Source: Lactarius indigo
Lineage: Eukaryota > Basidiomycota > Agaricomycetes > Russulales > Russulaceae
Direction: 5' to 3'
Length of the DNA: 64,000 bases
Assembly (NCBI GenBank): GCA_025766275.1
Contig: JAFKAC010000144.1
Span: 1-64,000 of the forward strand
Shown: piece by piece, positions 24,226 through 34,868 of the stretch
Layout: each line of letters opens with the position of its first letter
Position numbering within the stretch: position 1 is the stretch's first letter
The notes under the pieces: generated by a model
Seen by the model: only the letters and a program-made list of their open reading frames with translations
Told to the model about the DNA's origin: nothing
The model's database searches: none
Made by a program: the position numbers and the translations under genes

Positions 24226-24583
24226 TCGGGGAGACGAGTGTCGTTCGATCAAGCATCTGGTCACCTGGTGTATTTGTACTCAGTCTTGCGGCGAAGTCAA
24301 TCTTACGAGCGGAAAGTACCGCCTTTGTACTACACACTTGTGCGTGCTTGGCCTATATAGCCAAGCGCGCGTTTCAGCGCGGTTCTAGGCTACGCACAAT
24401 AGGCAACCCTTGCGTTGGCACGAAATTATTCATGCGATTTCTCCTGCATACTATCCCGCTCAATGGAGCCCTGGACCAGAAGGGTTCTAAAGAATCTCCA
24501 CGGATATACCCGAAAAGTTCTGTAGGTCTCCGGGGTCGATACGCAAAACTGAATCGGTACACGTGGTGCTCAACGCTGGCACC
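24226..24583. other. convergent 3' flank; no gene seen
   Basis: Spacer between the ends of TIP41 (plus) and the F-box-like gene (minus). No supported coding sequence. Confidence 0.5.
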
Positions 24584-25919
24584 CTATACTAGCACGATGA
24601 AATGACATTCTTTCGTATTGGCTAGGTGTGGCCACTGCAGGCCCTGCACTTGGGGTATCGGTCGGTAGAGGGACCATTTCCTGGTCAGTTTCACAACACG
24701 ATTATGTAAATTCCAGCGCAGATCCCTTGACGATGGGCTACAGACCTTCATGATCGCCCAGACTGTCGAGTAGGAAGCGAGCCCGTCCCGGATGTCTGCC
24801 CTTTCAAAGACGACTCGCAAGAATTGTCCCACCTCAGTGTCGAAGCTGCAGCTGAAGATGAGCAACCTGCAACCGTGAGAGAGGGAGGACAGCTAACATA
24901 CTACGAGCTAGCGCGTTCTGGGTACGCAAGCACTTGGCGCGTCAAGAATTGCTGCACGAATTGGCTCAGTTTTGGACAGCACATCACATGAGCAAGCCTG
25001 AGCAGCCTTGGGCGAAGCACGATGCCACATATCCCAGTGCCGTGGCCTTCCTCAGATGGCCGCAGGAATACGCAGCTGCTCGTGTATAGAGGGTCGCGGG
25101 CCGGGGAAGACGAGCCGAATGCCAATTGGGGTAGATTAACGTTTGTCTGGTCGAACGTGACGACCCAGCTGGAGCGGTCTGAGAAACTGCGATACACCGG
25201 CCCCGGGATCGGTTGCGGTAGTTTGGAGAGTGCTTCTAGCATGGGGTCTCCAATGGGCCTTTCGTACTGAGCCGGAAAGAGAGAGTAGGCGCCATCGAAC
25301 GTGAGGACGTCTGTGAACTCTGTGGAACCGCTAGACGTCATTTGCTCATGCCTCCGGGCGATGCTCTAGCACGCTACTAGTACGTACCTTTCGGAAAGTC
25401 GCGGGCCTTGTCTAGAGTGTCGAATGACTCAAGTGGCCCAACCCGCAGCACGACCTTGCTTATGACTTCCTCGTCCTCCCCCTTCTTGGAGAACACCAAC
25501 TCCTGTCCGCGTGCCTTCACATCGTACCCCGCACGCGTCAAGAAACTGTCCACCCGCGGTGCGTACGCCTCGTCCACGAATAGGCCCATCTCCGTATCTG
25601 TCAGCGGTGTGCGCGCGAAAAAGTTGCGCACGGCCTTCCCGAACACCACGACGCCCGTCTCGGCCTGGAGGGACCGGAACGCGCGTACGTCCGTAGGGTC
25701 CGGGAGGAATTGCTGCAGGAAGCGCTCAGGGCTATACGCGACGCGGAAGTAGGAGGCCGCGATAGGGTGCGCAGCGCAGCATGTACGAGATAGAGAAATG
25801 ATGGCGCGCGGTGTTGAGAAGGAGAAGATCACGTCGACGATGGCGTCGATCGTAACGACGCGCTGGCCGAGAGAGGGGACTTTACTTTTACTCGAAGATC
25901 GTACAGGCTGGCGGTCCAT
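24584..25919 (-). CDS. F-box-like domain protein, function unknown
   Basis: Three exons on the minus strand give 409 residues: 25919-25388, 25319-24905, 24866-24584. Near the N-terminus, TIDAIVDVIFSFSTPRAIIS followed by LSRTCCAAHPIAASYFRVAY has the helical spacing of a fungal F-box. The following segment (FLQQFLPDPTDVRAFRSLQA, then TGVVVFGKAVRNFFAR) is of the type seen in large agaricomycete F-box-like families. The middle FTDVLTFDGAYSLFP probably continues that domain. The C-terminal 180 residues have no domain I recognise. The start at 25919 was preferred to upstream in-frame codons because the conserved part begins after it. Confidence 0.65.
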
Positions 25920-26885
25920 CGGAGTCCTGGCTTGCTGGCTATCGTAGCCGCAGGGTACAGCAAGTAGAAAAAACCAGCTGCGGAGCCCATCCTCAACACC
26001 TTTATAGGTCGAAAATAGGCGCCTGACAACTATGAGAGTTGCTAATAGGGTCGAACAGCCAATCGAGCAAGACCGCTCCAGGCACAATGATATAGAGTTG
26101 CGTGCGATGCCGGTCCAGGAGAGACACGTTTGGGCACAACATGAAGCGCTGCACTTGTCGAAGGGGCGTGCGCTACTTACCCCCCAGCTTCTCAGTGCTT
26201 AAACTTGAAGCTTGAAGAGTCGTCACTTTGTATTGGTAAGAATATCGTCCGTGCGCGCGACAAGCCTTCGCGATTTCTCAAGCTTCAACTTTCCGTTTTC
26301 ATTTGCGTAGTTGCCCCATAGGCAACATGTCCACCAGACAGTTTGTGGTGAGGGGGTTTACTGTAAGTAGGATATCAGAAGTCCATCAGAACGCGATGGT
26401 ATGATCCAAGTGGAGATAAAATGCGACCCGGATGATGGCTGGCTCCGCCAACCACAGCAAGAGGAGGTACACGTTTGAGTTGACGAGCACGTTGCAAGAA
26501 GCACGCCCAGATACACGATCTCTGAACAGATATGGACAGTAGTTTACGCTTCCCGCTTGTATATTACTGAGATGTGACAAGATAGCGGGCGGTAGGTTCC
26601 GCAGCCGCAGTTATGTCAAATGGTAGAACAGACTCCGAGTCGGGCTAGTACTAAGTTACGCATTCACCCTCTGACATCCTTCAGATCAACGCCGGACCGA
26701 AGCAATAGAACCGGGATCATGTGGATACTCTTGGATGCGCGAAGCTGCCGCGGCTGCGAAGCGAGTGAGAGAAGTCACTGCACTGGTCGGTAAAGCTGTT
26801 TTTCGGGAATACCCGAGAGCCTCACATGTACTAGTTCTCAGGGTGCTGTACTCTATTGCCGTTGTTTCTCAACCAAGTTCTCAAC
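25920..26885. other. intergenic; no gene seen
   Basis: About 970 bp between the F-box-like gene and the hypothetical locus. No conserved motif was recognised. Confidence 0.5.
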
Positions 26886-27425
26886 ATGCCGGCTTCTCGA
26901 GAGTTCGATTTTCAAGATGTCGGGAGATCTATGAAAAATACAGGGAGAGCTTATCAAAAACGCTCCGTTGCAATGATCGAGCTTTGTAGATTGTTCCTTG
27001 AGATCTCCCCCGGAAATCGAGATCAAGTCGATGCGTTGAAAAGGTTCAACTATTTTTGGATGTACGATTGTTGTGCTGATAAGCTAGGGTCTTTCAGTCT
27101 CGTTTATGTCATCGACAGAGCTGTAGAGCGTGCAGTCGATGCTAGGAAAGACAGGAGTACGGACGCCGATAGCGCATTTGCTACTGCGGAAAAAGAGATG
27201 GATAGTTACGCTGAACGCTATCATCCAGGACACGAGTTCGTCTGCTTTACTACTTTGTGTATTCGAAGTGCGCTTAGACCTCCCAGTGTCGTTTTGGGCG
27301 ACATGCAAAACATCATACGCGTTGCGGCTAAAGAAGACAATAACATCATGAGGTCTCAAGGGCTCTCGTCTTGGCGATCTAGTGTAGGTACTAGTAGCAT
27401 CTCGGCCAACACAAGGCATAAGTAA
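26886..27425 (+). CDS. hypothetical protein (possibly a first exon)
   Basis: A 179-residue frame starts at the ATG at 26886 (MPASREFDFQDVGRSMKNTG). It looks mostly helical and charged, with VIDRAVERAVDARKDRS and FATAEKEMDSYAERYHPGHE. The codons are consistent and the frame is much longer than its surroundings. The last codons read through a potential donor (CATAA|GTAAGA at about 27420), so this may be only the first exon of a longer gene that includes 27616-28592. No family was recognised. Confidence 0.45.
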   Translation: MPASREFDFQDVGRSMKNTGRAYQKRSVAMIELCRLFLEISPGNRDQVDALKRFNYFWMYDCCADKLGSFSLVYVIDRAVERAVDARKDRSTDADSAFATAEKEMDSYAERYHPGHEFVCFTTLCIRSALRPPSVVLGDMQNIIRVAAKEDNNIMRSQGLSSWRSSVGTSSISANTRHK

Positions 27426-27615
27426 GATTTTCCTCTAATGGGTTTGAAGCGGGAGGGCTCCTCGTCTGGGCACTCCTCGCAAGTCAGGGTTCATTTTCAA
27501 ATCCTAACTTCTCCCACTCACCGGTTGAATTCTCAAACCTTGATCTGTAAGTCCTTTCAAACCATAAGGGTGCACCATTCTCCATTGACGAGATCTCTTT
27601 CGCAAAAATGCAGTT

Positions 27616-28592
27616 GAGCTTGGTACGGAGATCAAAATAACTGAGTTGTTATGGATATTCGCCCGGTTGCCTGTTAACCACCGAATAGCTCCGAGAGATA
27701 TCCCACATTTCTACCTGAGCAAGGACCTTCCTGACCGACCACTTACTTACAACGAAGAATTCAAGCTCGAGCCACTGAAGGACCTCAGACCCGAGAATGA
27801 CCAGGTCGTGTTAGTCCTTCTCGATCACCCCCGGACAGGCAGAATCTTCTTTGAGTGTGGGAAGTTTTGTAAGACATACACCAACATTTGGAAGCCCCAC
27901 GATACCGTCATACTGAAAGGTGCTTACAGCCTTTCCCTATCAATTGTGCCAACCTTATCCAGATATTAGATCTTCAAGGAACCATTGAAGCGGCAAGCCG
28001 CATTGGCCCCATAATCCAAGGCGGAGTTCGTATCTGGAAAAGGGGAACAACGCACTTCCCACTAATGTTGAATGAATGGACGGAAGTATTAGACCTAGCA
28101 CTTCATCGCGACTATTTGCACGTCGACTGGCTCATACGAACCGAGACCTCTCCAAGTGAAGCTATCGCAATCGAATTTGCTTGGGTGACGTTTTTTTTTC
28201 ACTTTATGCGTAGTCGTCTACTCATCAATTTACCAGGAGTGCTGCAGCCCTATTCCTCGTGTTCCTGTCCAAGGGGGAGCACCTCTCTCCCCGTACCTTC
28301 TAGGGCCCCTGTCACTTTCATCCCAAATAACCCCCTCCAGCCCATCTGATCCCATCGCGGCTAGTAACGCGGTTCATTCACATTCGAGGACAAGGACAAT
28401 GGAAATTCTCGAGCGTCAGAGACAACTAGTCACCCCTGCTCCCCCTCTTGCGCAAATCCCCTATTCTCCTCTCGAGCGGCTGGCCTTATCTATTGAGGAC
28501 CGTATTGAAGACCGTATTGGTTCTGCCAGTGGTTCCATGACGTCGGACGCGAATGAGATACTAACTCCATGGCCGACCTCAAGCAGCGCTTG
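27616..28592 (+). CDS. hypothetical protein, exon structure unresolved
   Basis: Three coding-looking segments follow each other. The first (27616-27918) has LWIFARLPVNHRIAPRDIPH, then PLKDLRPENDQVVLVLLDHP. The second (about 27960-28184) reads ILDLQGTIEAASRIGPIIQG, then FPLMLNEWTEVLDLALHRDY. The third (28237-28592) is proline- and serine-rich and ends in ERLALSIEDRIEDRIGSASG. Segments two and three join in phase 0 through GTGACG and ACCAG. Segments one and two do not join cleanly with standard sites, so the gene may be mutated or the model incomplete. It ends about 280 bp before the terminal repeat of the large DNA transposon. No family recognised. Confidence 0.35.
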
Positions 28593-28876
28593 ATTCTTGT
28601 AGGTTCACTGGTCGTGGCGCGCGATTCGAAGTGTCCGATCAGCTCCTGACACAGCCAGCGGCGCAATCCGCGACCAGCTTGGTGTCTTGAGTATATTATT
28701 TATCTAGAAATGCACGAAACGCATTTCAGATAGTCAGAGTCAAGTGCTGTAATTGTCGTGATATTGAGGAGAGCATACTTGTATGATCAATCATGTTTCG
28801 TTTTTTTGTTTTTATTTTGGGGGGCCACTTATCTTCCGGAGTACATATCAGAGATGCGGACTGGTCGTAGCGTCAC

Positions 28877-29060
28877 GCTCAGTAAAAAAGGAAAATCCGG
28901 AATTAGTCATCGGCAGTCAAGGGATGTCAGCCGTGGGTCGCTGTGGGTCGAGCCGGGACTGCCGGTAGTCAAAAATTTTGCAAAGTCCGGCTAAACCGGA
29001 TGAGAGTCATTTGGTAGTCAAATCTAGTCAGACCTAGTCAGAAAACTTGTGATAAGTTGG
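28877..29060 (+). repeat. left terminal inverted repeat and subterminal motifs
   Basis: After the 18-bp terminal repeat, short motifs of the form AGTCA recur: TTAGTCATC, GCAGTCAAG, GGTAGTCAAAA, GAGTCAT, GGTAGTCAAAT, CTAGTCAGA and CTAGTCAGA again. They lie 8-60 bp apart. The segment AAAATTTTGCAAA near 28972-28984 also occurs inside the right end. Such arrays are typical transposase-binding regions in CACTA-like elements; that role is inferred here. Confidence 0.6.
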
Positions 29061-29149
29061 GATGCGAGATCGACTGAAATCGTCTTTTTTTTTTACATAA
29101 TGAAAGCAATTAATTGCCTTACCGTATTCCGAATCTGGGCCATTTTCGA

Positions 29150-29622
29150 TCATCAATGCGCTGCACCAATGTCTATTGAATACGACCTATCCCAATGACA
29201 CCAACGACACCGATGGAAATGAGGCGACAGATGATACTGTCAAAGATTGCTGGGGGGAGATTGGCAGCCCACTCGCAGATGCAGTAGATGTGAGTCCTCC
29301 CCTTGAGACTCGGAGATGCTGCTAGCTCGCTCATCTATCCTTTCTCTGATCTCTCTGGGGCCTCTTTCGTGTATCATATCGATGTCGATGTCTGCATTTC
29401 TGGGGGCTGCATCGTCGCAGCATCGATATCACGCATCGGCTACACCATTCTTATCACCATTTGTTCTTCCAACACTTCCTTCGCCTTCCCTTCGAGCACC
29501 ACCTCCGACAACGTTCTCAAGACTGACTGGTAGGTTCTTAATAAGCGTATTGAATGAGGCTCACCCTACTTCGTAGGTGTCGTTTGCATCACTGTCCCTC
29601 AGCTGGTTGAGGAAACCCGTGC
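29150..29622 (+). pseudogene. transposon-internal coding remnant, part 1
   Basis: Open segments here look coding. One reads PNDTNDTDGNEATDDTVKDC up to a GTGAGT donor. Another (about 29316-29530) is rich in S, P and L and ends at a GGTAGG donor. A third (from about 29578) reads VVCITVPQLVEETRA and continues in frame across the Ty3 insertion into IIVRPIDEEVQ at 37332. The Ty3 element therefore appears to have split a third gene of the transposon. No function was recognised. Confidence 0.35.
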
Positions 29623-30103
29623 TGTTACGCTCCACCGGCGTTAGTCCGACTTGGACTTTAAAGAGGGCGTAATCGACTTAGCAAAGCAAGGGCGAATGGG
29701 GATCTTGTATCAACCCAACGCAAGCTGAACAGGGGCACTCTTGGCACACGCTGCAGCTAAGATGAAGAGGTACTATCCCTTGGTGGATAGGAGCGGAAGT
29801 ACTCTTAGTTCAAGGACTAAGGCAAGGACGAGTCAGAAAGAAGGTGGATTGAAGAAGACCAAGATGGAGTTCTTGGTCTTCCGAAACAACTACTTATACA
29901 TATACACGCGGGCTTTAAAGCGCCGCTGGAACGATAGGAAACCAATAGCGTAACTAGCTCGAACCCTAGTACAGCTATCCTAGGAATGAGTCATGCATGA
30001 GCCACAATCACATGTGTACTACTTATGATGACTGATACGATGTAAATGTCCATGACTAATACTATGAGTCGGTCCGTAGTCATAACCGGTTGTGATCGTA
30101 ACA
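29623..30103 (-). repeat. 3' LTR of Ty3 element 1
   Basis: 481 bp, nearly identical to 36851-37331. The two differences are CG versus TG and CG versus CA. Confidence 0.95.
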
Positions 30104-30117
30104 TTACCCCCTTTTCA
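30104..30117 (-). promoter_or_regulatory. polypurine tract of Ty3 element 1
   Basis: Read on the minus strand, TGAAAAGGGGGTAA directly abuts the 3' LTR. The pol stop codon TGA (30115-30117) forms its first three bases. Confidence 0.8.
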
Positions 30118-31270
30118 GATGCGAGGCCCACCTCGCATGAAAGCCGACAACGGCCATTCCTTCTGCACCTCCTCAATCCGCCAAAAGGTGTTAGCCCTTT
30201 CCATCCTATAAATGGAATCCAACTTATCCTGCGTGACGTTTGCCAACTGAAGTTGAATCTCCCTCATTCGTGCCAGCAGCCGATCTTCATGAAACGCGGC
30301 TGCTCGAAAACGATGGATCTCTGCAGTGAGAGATTCATCCCCTATCTTTTCAAGGGCGCGATCGGTTGTGTTCCCCTCTTTGATCATGACAAGGTCTTCA
30401 TGAGCAATAAAGGCTCGGTCGTTGTGAGGGCGGTGCGGTCGGGCGTACAGGGGCTGGCCATAGACGTATGGCGAACCACTCACCAGCCCCAGCACGAACG
30501 GATTGCCGCACATGACCACTTGCACATGGTCGGCGTTCACAACTCGCCCTCCGGGGAGTGCGATCTTGAAGGGAATTGAATTGGGTCCCCTATTGCGCCG
30601 GAACCCTTCTGGCGCCATGAGGGAGGCGAGATCGTCTTCGGGAGATCTGGGCTCGTGGGGCGCCACTCGGAAGACTCGGATGTCTCCCCTGTACATGGGG
30701 TCTCCGTTGGTGTAGACGATATAAGGGGTGGCATTGGGATCGTCAGTGTGGCTTCGTGTTCTGAGGAAAGAGTGTCTCGCCGGGTATTGATCGCTATCGT
30801 CATAGACAGCGTTATCGTCCTCCAATACTTCTGCCTCGCCTTCCTTGCCTTCCTTCGCATCTCCGCTAGGTGTAGCTGCTCGTCCTGCCATTTGCGCGCT
30901 GTCTCCTTCCACTGCATCTCCCATGCTCAGAGTGACTGCGCACTTGTCAGCGCTCGGGAGAGCCGCTCGAAGGGCGGTGAGTTCTTCAGCAGTGATGGGG
31001 GTGGTGTTGTATTGTCGACCGGTATCGGGGTCGATGATGTTGTAAGTGGGGGTGGTGTCGTCGGTGAGGACCCCTCTGGTAGGTAAGGGGAAGCGTCTTT
31101 GGATAGCGTCCCATTCTTGCTGGGTGATAAGCCCCTCTTCGTCGGGGACATCTTCAGGAGCTCTGAAGGTGTGTAGCGTGTTACGGGCCACTGCGCCCCT
31201 GGCAAGGTGTTTGACGAGCGTGGGGTTCGGTGTGGAGGCATCGGTAGTCATGAGGAGATGGGATTTATGA
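30118..31270 (-). other. extra C-terminal domain downstream of chromodomain (element 1)
   Basis: This part of the pol frame matches 61541-62512 of element 3 and, more distantly, the separate ORF3 of element 2. Shared motifs are EGFRRNRGPNSIPFKIALPG, NPFVLGLVSGSPYVYGQPLY, NDRAFIAHED and a coiled-coil-like C-terminus with LARMREIQLQLANV. I know no Ty3 domain of this kind; see findings. Confidence 0.6.
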
Positions 31271-34200
31271 GTGGGGGATGGAGACTTAGCGCAACACCTC
31301 GCAGCTCTTATATGTACTTCTTGGTCGGGGTTTGAGGTTTTGAAGTCCCGAATGGCTTGGTCTGCGAAGACGTCATCCTTATCGACCCACTGATTGTCCG
31401 AGTCTGGATAGCCCTTCCATTTGACAAGGTACTGGAGTCGACGTCTTCTGCCGAACCGCCGAGAGTCTAGAATCTTCTCAACCTCGTATTCTTCTTCATT
31501 ATCTACCAAATCCGGTGGTGGGCGCTGGTAGTTTGGTCCGTGCGTGGGTGTCTCACGATAGGGTGTGAGAAGATCTATGTGGAAGACGTCGTGGATGCTC
31601 CACTGCGTGGGAAGCTCGAGGCGATAATTGACAGGGGACATCACCTGGACGACCTTAAATGGTCCGTGCCGTTTTGCAGCTAGTTTTGCGGTTGGTTGGT
31701 GTGTACGTAGGTGGCATCCTTCGAGCCACACGAGGTCTCCTTCTTTGAATTTGGGCGTATCTTTATGTTTGACCCATGACCTTTGTGCCCGGAACATACA
31801 GGAGAAGGCGCGTTGTCGTGCCTGTTTGAACTGATCTAGTCGTAGTGACACCTGTGGGATAGGAGACGGCCTGTCGGTCCAATCAGCGCGGGGGTTGTAC
31901 CCTGATAAGAGAAAGAAGGGGGACTCCCGCGTGGTCTCGTTTGGCCAGTTATTGTGCGTGAATTCTGCCATGGGTAGATATCGGACCCAATCGTCCTGCC
32001 GCTCATTTACCCAAAAGCGGAGGTATTGCTCCAGCCACTGGTTTGTTCGTTCCGATTGGCCATCGGTCCTGGGGTGATAAGCGGTCGAGATGTTTTGGCT
32101 GATGCCGAGGATCTTGCATATCTCCCGCATAAATTTGGATGCAAAACGTGGGTCTCGATCACTGATAACACGCGAAGGGAGTCCAAATCGTGGGAAGACG
32201 TGTGACACATACAGAGCAGCCGTCCCTTCAGCGGTTATCTCTTCATGGCACGGGATGAAAATGGCGGCTTTGGTGCAATCGTGATCTGTTACTGTTAGAA
32301 TGGAGTCATAGCCGCAAGATATGGGGAGTTTGGTGATGAAGTCCACTGCAATGGTCTTGAACGGCAGGGCTTCCGGTTTGGGATAGATGGGTTGCAGAGG
32401 CGCTCGGATGGGGCGGAGATTGACCTTGTGTCGTTGGCATTCCGCGCATCCTTTTACGTAATCTGTGATGTCATTTTTCATCTGCGGCCACCAGTAATGT
32501 TGTTCTGTCAGTTGGAGGGTGCGTTTAATGCCTGGATGGCCATATACGGGAGAATCGTGATGTGCGGCGACGATGGTGCGTTTGTCGTGGATGCCTCCGG
32601 TGACCACTCGACGTCCATCTTTATACCATGTCCCTTCAATGTCTTTTAGTTTATGCGCGTCGACCCACGGCTTCAACTTAGCTATGTCTTGTTCATAAAT
32701 GGGGTGCATAGGAATCATTTCTACTGGTAGGATCTCCGGCCTCTCGTGAGGGTTTCGCGGTTCTTCCAGGATGTTGGCACGTATGAAGACGCTGTCTGGT
32801 AGTACTGTTATTCCTTCGTTGTCGTGTTCCCCTTGGTCGTAGTCTGGTCTTCGTGACAGCGCGTCAGCACGTCCGTTGGAGGTTCCTTTGACGTGATGAA
32901 TTTCGAAGTCGTATTCGGAGAGTTCGAGTACTTCCCTGGCAACGCGTCTGCTAATTTTTTGTGGTGACTTCCAGTATTGTAGGTTCAGATGGTCGGAGAA
33001 GACCTTGATCTTGTGAGGAGAGCCTGCTAGAAGGGGCCTCCAATGGCGGAAAGCTTTGACAATTGCCAGGAGTTCGAGGTCGTAAATGTCGTAGTTCCGT
33101 TCTGCTTCATTGAGAGTAGATGAGTAGTAGCCAATGGGGTGTCGTTTGCCGTCCTTTTTGCGTTGAAGGAGGACCGCTCCTGTTGCAAAACCCGACGCAT
33201 CGACCTCCAACTCAAATTGTTGGGTGAGATCGGGGTGTGCTAGGATGGGCTCGCTGGTGACAAGGGTTTTGAGGTCTTGGAACGCTTTTTCTTCTTCGGT
33301 TCCCCAACGCCACTCGGTGTCCTTTCGTGTAAGTCTGTTAAGTGGTCGTGCCCTGGTTGCGAAGCCTCATATGAAAGGTCGATAAAAATTGCAAAATCCA
33401 AGAAAAGAGCGGACGTCCTTAACTTTGGTTGGCGTAGGCCAGTCCTTGATGCCGGCAATTTTGACGGGGTCCATGCGTGTCACCCCCTTTTCAAGGATTA
33501 CCCCCAGGTAATCCATGCGTGGGGAGTGGAAGAGGCATTTTTCAAGTTTATAATAGAGGTCGTGTTCCGCAGATACGCGGAGGACGTCTCTGACCGCTTC
33601 AATGTGATCTGTTAGCGAATGCTTGAGCCCGGTGGCGATGCCGATGTCATCCATGTAGACTCTAATAACCGTTCCACGTGCTTCGTGCTTTGCCATGATA
33701 TCTCTAAATATAAAGTTCATCATGGTCTGGAACGTCGCAGGGGAGTTGGTCAGGCCGAAAAACATCACCGTGGGTTCGAATAATCCGTATCGTGTTTTAA
33801 ACGCTGCTTTCTCTTCGTCTCCTTCCTTGATGCGTATATTATTGTACCCCCACCTAATGTCAAGCTTGGTGTAAATATGGGCGTTGCTGAGGTCCGTGAT
33901 AAGGTCGGAGATGAGAGGGAGTGGGTATTGATTGCGAATGGTGACCGCGTTGATCCTTCGGTAGTCTTGTACCGGCCGTAGTTTTCCATCTTTTTTCTTG
34001 ATGAAGAAAAAGGATGACGCGTATGGGGATTTGGACGGCCGTATGTATCCCTTCTTTAGTTGTTCGTCTATCCACTCTCATAATTTCTTGTCTTCTTCCT
34101 GAGTCATGGGGTATATTTTGCAGTCAATGGCATCTGCCGTTCCTGGTTTGAATTCGATCGCGTGATCCCAGGGTCTACTGGGAGGAAACCTGTCCGACGC

Positions 34201-34868
34201 CTCTTCACTGAAGAGTCGTTCAAACTCTTGATACTCAGGGGGTAACTCAGCTTTAGTGACATATTGGTGGGCCGCGATGGTGAGGTCCGTCGCTGTTGCT
34301 CGGATTTGACACCCTTCCTCGAATTGTTGTCGTTGTTCGTCGGTGATGACGCAGGAATGTACAACTTCATATTCATCGTCCTGTACGGAGGAGGCTGCCA
34401 CTACCGGTGTGATCCGTTCGATGCGAGGATTTACTGATCTGATGACAATGGGAAGCATTGCTTCGTGTATGGCTGCTTGTGACCATTTGATGTGAGGGTC
34501 GTATATTGCGAGCCATGGGTATCCCAATACGACGTCTTCGTCTCCTATGTCGGTGATAAGGAAGCGTATTTCCTTATTAATCCCCTTAGTTTGCACATCC
34601 ACATCGATATAATGGGTAATACGCCCCGATTTATTTTCGGTATTATCAATGTTCCATATTTTCTTCAGGACGTCTAGCGGTTTGGTCCCAAACCCCATTC
34701 TTCTGACGAAGGAGGGCCTCATGAAGCAATGGGTTGCTCCTGAGTCTACTAAAGCTCGTATGTCGGCCATTGCGTAACTGGTGCGGATCGATACTGGAAC
34801 TCTCATTGAACGGTAGCGAGTCATGATTACACTGTTACAATTGACTGCCCTTACCCAGGCCAATGGGT

